Assembly (NCBI GenBank): GCA_029747585.1
Contig: JAPEVF010000990.1
Location: 1 to 15,999 of the forward strand
DNA: 15,999 bases
Reading direction: 5' to 3'
DNA from: Pleurotus djamor
Taxonomy: Eukaryota; Basidiomycota; Agaricomycetes; Agaricales; Pleurotaceae
Shown here: positions 1 through 7,774 of the stretch, piece after piece
Layout: every line of letters begins with the position of its first letter
Position numbering within the stretch: position 1 is the stretch's first letter
Notes under the pieces: model-generated
Told to the model about the DNA's origin: nothing
Seen by the model: the letters and a program-made list of their open reading frames with translations, nothing else
Databases searched by the model: none
Position numbers and translations under genes: made by a program

Positions 1-2009
1 GTTCCCACCACCTGGGATTACTCAAACCGCGAACGACCCCAATTTTCCTCCTCACCCAGGGGGAGTCCCTAGTGAGCAGCATTTCTCCTAATTGGGATTC
101 GTTCTGAAAGATTTCTAAGTCGCTGGCGAGGCCGAAGTCATAGCTACTGCGCCGGATCCACCTAAGGTTGATACCTACTCCCCGTTAATTCAACCTCACG
201 CCCTCGATGGGAGTCGAGGTCATGGAGAGGACAAGTTTAACTTGTTGCAACATTTGGGAGGCTTGTCCCCCTTCCAGTCAGTGGATACCTTCGGCTTGCC
301 TCATGCTAGTGAGCGTATTCCAAGCGAGTGTCGACTCAAACAAGTCCATCTGCTGCACCGACATGGTGCCCGCTATCCGACAAGCACTTCGCAAGGTTCT
401 CCGAGTGCATTTGCGACTAAACTCCGGGCTACAGCGAGCTCGGGTGGCCTTGAGGTGTCTCCGCCCTTACTCTTCCTTAAGGACTGGAAATATAAGCTCG
501 GTCGAAACGACCTCACTCCATATGGTCGTCAGCAAATGTATGAATGGTTGCCTGTGTTCTTTACTGAATTTCTCTATTGATCTACTTCCAGGTTCGATCT
601 AGGGTCCAGTTTCCGGATCAAGTACGGAGAACTCCTCGAGAACCTAAACGATCTACCCGTCTTCAGGACGACCACATCAGGTAATCACATCTTCCCAAGT
701 AGATATAAATTCATGAATTCCTTTCCTTAGGTCGTATGGTTGATTCAGCGTACGTTGCCAATATCTTCTCCTCACGAACAACGGATTGATCACTTCGCAG
801 TTTGCATTTTGCGGCTGGATTTTTTGGAGTTCAAACGTATCAGAATGACTATCATCAACTGATTATACCCGAGTCGGCTGGCTTCAACAGCACGCTTTCT
901 CCTGGTGAAGTTTGCCCTAACGCAAACAATGATATCGCGGCCTTTGGCATCCTTCAAGCACTCTCTTGGGCGAATATCTACTTGCAACCTGCTCTTTTGA
1001 GACTACAGAAGTCTTTGAAGGGACTTGAACTCGATATATTCGACTTAATTTCCATGCAAATGACATGTGCATATGAGGTCCGCCCTCTACAGTCTGCTAA
1101 CAAAGAAGTCGAAGCTCATGTGTCAATCAAGACGGTGTCCTTGGGCTTCTCCTCATTCTGCGGAGCTTTCAATGAGCAGGAGTGGCGAGGCTTCGCTTAC
1201 TTGAATGGTACGTCGCTCTACTCTAGACCATCTCCTTCTAACACCTTTCCCCTCGTTCAGATCTCTCTGTCTGGTACGGTGGGGGTGAGCGTGATAATAC
1301 TCTCCGCTACGCCGTGTGTTTGACGCTGTGAAGGTCCTGGGAACCCAGCTTCTGCAGCTCAAGGAGCAGGATACGTTCAAGAATTGCTTTCAAGACTCAC
1401 TCAGACTCCGATCACGAATTTCAGTACGAGCGTCAACTCGACGCTTGCAGGGAGTAATATAACTTTCCCGCTCAGACAATCCATCTACGTGGATGCTACT
1501 CACGACTCTGGGATGATTCCCAGTGAGTTGGCCCTCCGCCCTATGCATATTTGGCTTTTGTGATGACCCATTGTTCAAGTATTCACGGCCATGAACTTGA
1601 CGTCATTTGCAGCGGCGGGGCCTTTACCAGTCGACCATATTCAAGAGGGCCAAGTAAGTATCCTCTTCGTATTAGCATGTCGGGCTCAATCTAATTTGCT
1701 ATGATCTCAATCAAGTCGTTCTTCGTTCATAAGCTTGTCCCCTTTGGAGCCCGCCTCGTTGGACAGGTCTTAGCTTGTGATGTGGATAGCGAAGAAGTAA
1801 CACACATTAGATGGATTCTGAACGATGCGGCTGTGCCCCTCACCGGTATTCGCGGTTGTAGGCCTAACGAACAAGGGATGTGTGAACTTGGTTCCTTTAT
1901 CAGCGGGTTGCAGGAGCGGTTAGCGGAAATCGACTTTACGTTTGACTGCTTTGCGAATTATACCATTCCCATTCCTGATACTATAGTCGACGGTAGACTA
2001 CACAGGTAG
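1..2009 (+). CDS. Histidine acid phosphatase (phytase-like), 5' partial
   Basis: Clade-2 histidine phosphatase, a family that hydrolyses phosphomonoesters such as phytate, usually secreted. The start and any signal peptide lie left of the window; the first full codon begins at base 2. Exons by frame and homology: 1-71, 120-537, 592-680, 731-749, 801-1207, 1261-1284, 1334-1522, 1580-1653, 1716-2009, giving 527 visible residues, a normal length. The catalytic RHGARYPT motif is at about visible residues 104-111 and the proton-donor THDSGM motif (His about 399) at 1501-1506. Family blocks LHFAAGFFG, SIYVDATHD and the C-terminal CRPNEQGMCELGSF cysteine region are present. The stops at 578-580 and 1321-1323 lie inside introns, so the gene appears intact. 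Two exons are only 19 and 24 nt, and four of eight introns end in AAG. Phytase versus general acid phosphatase cannot be settled from sequence alone. Confidence 0.9.
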
Positions 2010-2088
2010 AACACTCAACTTTACGCGAACACCTCCTAGGAGTATCCCTGTCTATAGTCCCCTATTTGTCGGTACGCGATCCACCGCA

Positions 2089-2170
2089 ATGCCAGCCTCC
2101 AGCTTCCGTTTACCACAGCCGCCTCGTCCAAGTTATTGGTCGTCTCTACTCACCCACTGATATGCGATAG
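2089..2170 (+). promoter_or_regulatory. Two short upstream ORFs in the VPS20 leader
   Basis: The 190-bp gap between the phosphatase stop (2009) and the VPS20 start (2200) contains a 23-codon ORF (ATG at 2089, stop at 2158-2160) and then a minimal ORF, ATG CGA TAG, at 2162-2170. The minimal ORF ends 29 nt before the VPS20 ATG. They matter only if the transcript starts before 2089, which the sequence does not show. No clear TATA box was seen. Confidence 0.3.
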
Positions 2171-2199
2171 AAGTCGCCCAAGCTCAATTGAAACAAGCA

Positions 2200-3133
2200 A
2201 TGGGCGCAAAGCAATCAGTTCCCAAGATTACAGCTCAAGACCGTGCTATTCTAGAGTGAGTCTATCATGGGAGGTAGGAGTAGCAACACTGATCTGACTA
2301 GTCTCAAGCTTCAGCGGGACAAGCTCAGGCAATACCAGAAGAAGGTACGCACGCACTCAACTCGACAGATAGCGCGGTGCATCTGAATCCCTCATCCCTT
2401 AGCTCCAAGTCGTTCTTGATCGCGAACATGAAATCGCTAAACTCCATCTCGCGAACGGCCAGAAGGACAGAGCTGTTGTTGCACTTCGTCAACGCAAGTA
2501 TCAACAAGGTCTACTCTTGAAGACGGACGGGCAATTGGAGAATCTTGAACAACTGGTATGAGTCTGGGCTTGTTCTTCGGTTACCCACTTCAATGGCTCC
2601 TCTAGGTGTCCACTATAGAATTTTCGTTGATCGAAGTCTCCGTCCTACATGGTTTGAAGCAAGGGAACGATGTTTTGAAAGAAATCCATAAGGAGATGAA
2701 CGTAGAGAGTGTGGAGAAGCTATTGGAGGAAACCGCGGAGGCTCGAGAGTACCAAAGGGTGCGTGCATTGTCTGGTTCAACTTTTTGTCCGTCTGATCTT
2801 GGACATAGGAAATCGACGAGATGCTTGCCAGCAATTTGACTCTAGAAGAAGAGGAAGCCGTGCAGAATGAACTCCGGGAATTACAAGAGTTGACGGTATT
2901 GAGGGTGTCTCTTCTCGCATGGTCCAAATCTGACTTTCGGGAATTTAGGAACTGGAGACTGTGCCCAATACCGTCGTCGAGCTGCCTTCTGTCCCCACCG
3001 AAGATCCTGTCAAACCAATCGAAGTTCACACCCCAGGTATGCAGCCATACACTGGGGACATGTGGATAGACTCACTTATCGTAACAATTCAGAACCTGCT
3101 TCGGAGGTCAACAAGGTTGCAGTTCCAGGTTGA
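2200..3133 (+). CDS. VPS20: ESCRT-III subunit Vps20 / CHMP6
   Basis: Endosomal membrane-remodelling protein. In known systems Vps20 is recruited by ESCRT-II (Vps25) and nucleates Snf7 polymerisation during multivesicular-body formation. Exons: 2200-2255, 2302-2344, 2403-2555, 2606-2758, 2809-2895, 2949-3036, 3093-3133, all phase-consistent with GT-AG introns of 46-58 bp, giving 206 residues (the family is about 200-220). The N terminus MGAKQS fits an N-myristoylation signal (Gly2, Ser6), as is usual for Vps20. It is followed by the family block ITAQDRAILDLKLQRDKL, then long charged helices and an acidic C-terminal helix around LASNLTLEEEEAVQNEL. The start is chosen because it supplies the myristoylation motif. 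The gene converges on the cyclophilin gene, with 77 bp between stop codons. Confidence 0.93.
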
Positions 3134-3210
3134 CCATGTGTAGTCATATATCTAAGTGCCAAGTATACCCACTAATTACACCCAACATACACCCATAAGT
3201 ACCACTAATC

Positions 3211-5258
3211 TCACCATCCTTCGAAGTCTCCGAAGCCGATCTTTCGTTTCTTCTTCGTGTCGTCTCCTCCCGAGTCTCCAACTGTGGCAGGACCCAGCGG
3301 CCTCTTGGGCACCTTCAGATACTTTCCGACGCCTCCAGACGTAGCCCCAGTTGTTTCGGTACTCTCCGTCCCAACCTTCACGCCGAACCAATTTACATCG
3401 TCGTTTTGCTTCTTATCGGACGGCTTGCCGCCACTGCGTGCGGCTTCGTCTCGTTTAGCAAGCTTTTTAGCCAGACGCTTCTTGTAGTCATCGAAAGGGT
3501 CTTGATATCTACGAAACCAGTTCGAACCCAACCATGAATTCATCGAAGGCAAAACACGCACATTATAACCTCTGTGATGCGCACGGCTTTGGCAGGGCGT
3601 TCGGTGCCTGCCTTTAGAGGCAGTTTCTCCAAAGCATCCAGGACTTCTTCTCCACCGACCAACTTGCCGAAAACAGTGTGTTTATTGTCGAGATGTGCTG
3701 TCGCTCTGAATGTGATATAGAATTGAGAGCTAGTGGAGATGATGTTAAGAAGAATGCGTTATTAAATGATGAACGACATACCCATTGGTACCAGCACCTT
3801 TGTTTGCCATGGCGAGGACGCCTCTAGAGTCATGGCGGGCCGCACCTTTGAGGTCGTATTCATCCCGGAAGGGCGTGCCCCAATGAGACTGCCCTCCAGA
3901 GCCAGTTCCAGTAGGGTCTCCCGTTTGAATCTTGGGAAAAGGTGAGAAAATAGTATATCAAGTAGTGTATTGGTGACCGACCATAAATCCGGGGACAAGC
4001 CGGTGAAACAAGCAGTTGTCGTACTTGCCAGCACGAGCCAGCATAAGGAAATTGTAGCAAGTCTTGGGAGCCTACACCATATTTAGATTATAGGCGATCA
4101 TGACTGATGGTAGGACTTGCCTTTTCACAGAAGAGCTCCAAGTTCAAGCTGCCGTTCCCAAGACTAGTGACGACGCGAACATATGCTCTGCGCTTTCCAA
4201 CGTCTTTCTCTTTGCCTTTGCCCTTGGGTGGGTTTGCTATATCTTCGAACATGAGTTCCTCCTGAAGCACAAGAGTCAATACGGAGGTTAAAGATCGAGG
4301 TCTGGGACTCGCCTCATCCCATAGGAGTTTGGAGGATGCCGTCTGTGGATCCACGGAGGTCGATGTTAAAGACGCGCCGGGAAGCCCACTCGAGTATGGG
4401 GAAATGTTCCCTAAGAGCAAGTCAGCGAGTGAATCGTCATCCCGACGTATGGGTGCTTACATGGAACTGGGGCCTTGTTGGCAGGTTGTGTTGAAGTCCC
4501 TGCAGCAGACTTGGTCACAACAGTCTTAGTCGGTGCCGCTGCTGCGAGCTTGGTTGTGTCTGTAGCAGGTGTCGCTATTGAAACTGGGGGAAGGCCATGA
4601 GGATTCTGAAGGGTGATTACATCCTGCCTACGTGCGGTAGCGTCAAGGGACGGTCAAGGTAGGGGCTATAGTCATACGAACTTTTTGAAAGGCTTGTCTG
4701 CGACAAGGTCTCTGTTGCCCTTGATACTCTCGGCCAGGAAGACGTTCCCCGTTGTGGCAATCGCCACAATGTGTGAGTGCTCGCTAAATGGCTTGAAGGA
4801 TATGGGGTCATGTATTTCGTTCGTAGCTTCCTTGCGCGAGTAGTGTAAAGGAATCAAGTCATCAGGTGTCAGTAGTTCTTTTGTTATTGGATTGGAGTTG
4901 TCGTGCTGTCTGTGAAGGATGGAGAATGAGCCAGATTGATTTAGTAACATACCACCATGTACTGACTTGAGCCAAGGGATGATATTGACCAGATCAAAGA
5001 CGTTTCCCGTTCCGTCAGGGTTCCTTGCGCAGACTGGATGTGAGAATGGCTGAAACGAAAGCGCACAGCAGTCAAACGGTGTCCTCGAGCCTGGGTGCGG
5101 CGCGTCTGCTTTACTATATGAACATGGGAGTGAGCCATGGCTTTAGGGCACAGATATCGGACTGACTGTTTGTATCCAGACGACGCCGAATGATTTCCAA
5201 AGTATCCTGCGTGCTCGGCGTGGGTGATGTAGAGCTTGTCTGAATTTCCGTGACCCAT
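3211..5258 (-). CDS. PPIL2: U-box cyclophilin, PPIL2/Cyp8 type
   Basis: Peptidyl-prolyl isomerase-like 2 (fungal Cyp8), a nuclear protein with a U-box and a cyclophilin domain; PPIL2 has been linked to the spliceosome and to E3 ubiquitin ligase activity. Exons in transcript order: 5167-5258, 4967-5113, 4678-4909, 4461-4623, 4313-4410, 4121-4261, 3982-4071, 3782-3930, 3562-3729, 3211-3508, giving 525 residues, the expected size. The N terminus [16 protein letters not shown] is diagnostic. The U-box covers roughly residues 40-150 ([39 protein letters not shown]). The cyclophilin domain starts near residue 269, with [19 protein letters not shown] and GSQFYITF. The tail [18 protein letters not shown] and a basic C terminus are typical of the family. 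At the CypA Phe113 position there is Tyr and at Trp121 there is His, so isomerase activity may be weak. The introns at 4262-4312 and 4072-4120 need GC donors. Confidence 0.93.
4072..4120 (-). other. GC-AG intron (PPIL2-like gene)
   Basis: The donor is AG|GCAAGT, the classic strong context for GC donors, and the acceptor is GTGTAG. The splice joins LELFCEK to APKTCYNF, the invariant cyclophilin block. Reading through meets an in-frame stop within the 49 bp, so the intron must be removed. No nearby GT donor keeps the conserved frame. Confidence 0.85.
4262..4312 (-). other. GC-AG intron, in frame and stop-free (PPIL2-like gene)
   Basis: On the minus strand the exon ends ...GATGAG and the intron starts GCGAGT and ends CTTCAG. 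Removing these 51 bp joins LLWDE to EELMFEDIA as in the family. No GT donor restores that junction. The interval is 17 codons with no stop, so a retained form would stay in frame. A branch-like TTGAC lies 16 nt from the acceptor. Confidence 0.7.
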
Positions 5259-5415
5259 GGATGAGGAGAAGAGGGAGGCAATGGGCGCTAAAGCTCAGTA
5301 TGCTCCATCATGGCCTCCGACTCCGAGCCACGATCGTCCTGCCTGTCCCATCCCGCTCAAATTTACTGCTGACCCGGCTCTATCATGGACCAGCACCAAC
5401 AACCACGCGCCCTAA
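5257..5415 (+). other. Overlapping 52-codon upstream ORF before the PPR start
   Basis: An ATG at 5257 opens a 52-residue frame ending in TAA at 5413-5415, in a different frame from the PPR protein and overlapping its start region. It begins inside the CCATGG palindrome (5255-5260) that also holds the minus-strand start of the PPIL2-like gene. No family was recognised. It would affect PPR translation only if the mRNA 5' end lies upstream of 5257; it may equally be chance. Confidence 0.2.
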
Positions 5416-7490
5416 TGTACTCACCACGCAGCGTCAACGAACGGAACCCGCGGTGGACATCTTCAATACCACCGTTCTCCGAATAAACCAAGCAATTCAG
5501 TCCCGTAATATCGAAATTATATGGGAGTACTGGCAATACCTGCAGAAGCAACGACGAATACGATTTCTAGGCCATGTACAGCTGAAAAGGATATCTACGC
5601 TTCTTACGGACGCGTTCTGTCCCCTCGGTCAGCCCGAGACTCCTTGGAATGACTTGGAACAGAAGGTTTTGGAGGAAGTTGCCATCGTCGCAGCTTCGAA
5701 TGGGGCTACGGACGCGTTGAACGCGTGCATGCTAGCACACATACAGCGCAACAACTCAGACGCAGTTTTGACTCTTTACAAGAGGTTCATGGATTTGGTC
5801 GCTGAATCAGACCATGAAGTCTCGGAGACCGCTTCGCTGGCTAGTCTTCGACCGGATGTTAATGATGATGAGGGAAGCGACGCCTTCGACGACCTCGTCA
5901 CTGCTACCCATTCCAGCTCGGAGAACACGCCCTACAGACCTGGTCGCATCACCATTCTTCTACACGCTATCACAGCTCATGCCATGAAAGACGCGTTTCT
6001 TGACGCCCTTGAAACATCCCTGAATACATCTATACGCCTCCAGCATTTCGCAACAACAACTTACCTCGCCAACCTTCGTGACAACCCGAAGCTGCAGCAC
6101 ATCATCGACTCATATATCACGCGTTTACGAACGGCCACTCTGATTGCCAATCCCACCGAACTCTCAAAACGTGTAGCCACTCTTGCCGCATCTCGCGCAC
6201 CACGTTCGATAGAGAGACTTTACACAACCATCATGGACGCTATCTCTGGAGACAACCCTTTCGTGACCGTTAATGAATCACGAAAATCCAGGCAAACTCC
6301 CGTAGTATTCACCGAGGTTTGCTGGACTTCGTTTCTTGTCGGTTTCCTGAAATGTGGTCGTAAAGATCTTGCCTCGAAGATGTGGGATGACATGACTGGT
6401 CTTGGAGTCCGTCCGGGCGTCTCAACCTGGACAGCCTACCTCGATGCATGCGACAGCATGTCCGCATCTGCCGAAGCACAGGCCGGATGGGAGCTTATGC
6501 TCCAACAAGGCATAAAACCCGACGCACTGACTTATCGTGCTCTCATATCCGCTCAGTTCAACGCGCATCTACCAGATGATGCCATGAAATCGTTCAACTC
6601 TTTCCTCCTCGACCTCGGCAAGACTAGTCCTGCAAAACAAACCCTTGTCGTCTACAACACCGTCTTACATGGTTTGCTCATCTCATCCCGCCTAGATGAA
6701 GCTCAAGCCATCTTCAAACGCATGCTGGACCTCGACGATACGCCAAAACCTGACGTCNGTTTCCTACAACACTTTTCTGAAGTACTGGAGCAGGATGGGC
6801 GATCTACGAATGCTCGCTTCGGTCATGAACGACATGACCGCATCTGGTATCCAAGGCGATGTATTCAGCTTCTCGACAATCCTGTCTGCTCTCCTCAAAG
6901 TCGGCCGAGACGACGCTCCAGATCTAATGATCAGCCTTATGCGCAAACACGGCGTCGAGCCCAACGTGGCCATCTATTCGGCCATCATGGATCAGCAACT
7001 TCGGGAGCAGACCGTCGAGTCACTTCACATCGCCATGCGCCTGCTACAGAAGATGGAACTCGATCCTAACCTGCATCCCAACGAAGTGACGTACACTTCA
7101 TTCCTCGCAGGCATCTATCGCGGTTCATGGCTTCCTCCTGCCGTCGCGGAAGATTGGCGGAGAAACATCGTCACTCGTATGAGGAAACGCGGGATCAAAC
7201 TCAACCGCGTCACGTACCATATCTTGCTCAAAGCTTGCTTGGAGTACCCTGAACCTGAAGGTATCAGCAGAGCCATGGCATACTACAAAGAAATGGTGAA
7301 GAAGAGAATACAACCAATAACCATCACATGGTTTATCCTTCTATCAGGATTGCTTCGCCGAGGGGAGGTCGAGTTAGCGAACCAAGTGGTAGAGGACATG
7401 GTGAAATCGGGTGCACAACCAACAGGTGCCATCGCCGAATTGATGTACAAAACCAGAAAACGGATGCGCTTACATGGCAACAAACGTTGA
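5300..7490 (+). CDS. Mitochondrial-type pentatricopeptide repeat protein
   Basis: PPR proteins bind organellar RNA and act in its processing, stability or translation. About ten PPR-like units are visible from about 6310 to 7450, several with the xTYNxLI-like helix A and a closing GIxPD turn, for example GIKPDALTYRALI, VVYNTVLHGL, VSYNTFLKYW and RVTYHILLKACLE. The N terminus from Met 5300 is arginine-rich with hydroxylated residues and no acids (MLHHGLRLRATIVLPVPSR), fitting a mitochondrial presequence, so I prefer it to the in-frame ATG at 5261. The frame is open to 6757, then a single N at 6758 shifts it. Dropping the N gives PDVVSYNTFLKYW and a continuous 729-residue protein ending at 7490. 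No introns are needed, unlike every neighbour. Which mitochondrial transcript it binds cannot be told. Confidence 0.88.
6758..6758. other. Ambiguous base N that breaks the PPR reading frame
   Basis: The codons before the N read KPDV and those after it read VSYNTFLKYW only if the N is not counted. The motif is a standard PPR junction, so the N behaves as one spurious inserted base. Confidence 0.85.
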
Positions 7491-7774
7491 TATTAATCTG
7501 GAATAGATGAAAATATACAAAACAAAATGAGGGCGGACAATGAGACATCATGCATGAATGGTATAGTGATGAGTGATGATGCTATTACTATTGGGTGAGG
7601 ATGGAAAGGCCTAACGGCAAATGAAACTAAGGATTCGAAGGCACAATCCGAATCACCACAAGTAACGGACTGCAGTCACAGGAGAACATAAAGAGCAAAT
7701 GAATGCGTTTAAGAGTCCTGATGGCTTCGATTGTCCTCATTGGCCGTAGGGGGTTCTTCCATCCTCGCGAGTTC
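7491..7774. other. Convergent intergenic spacer (3' ends)
   Basis: 284 bp between the PPR stop and the transporter stop. It is A/T-richer than its flanks and presumably holds both 3' UTRs and polyadenylation signals. No ORF with family similarity and no repeat was noticed. Confidence 0.5.

Noticed and set aside
242..1323. In-frame stops at 578-580 and 1321-1323 suggesting a phosphatase pseudogene
   Set aside because: Both fall inside short introns with good donors, and splicing restores conserved family sequence on both sides.
4088..4420. Continuous reading through the two GC introns as one coding exon
   Set aside because: It would insert non-family sequence after LLWDE and then hit a stop inside the conserved cyclophilin block, so splicing is required at least for the second intron.
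5261..5299. Upstream in-frame start for the PPR protein
   Set aside because: The extra 13 residues add nothing motif-like, and the Met at 5300 begins a better presequence. It remains possible, so the start is not certain.
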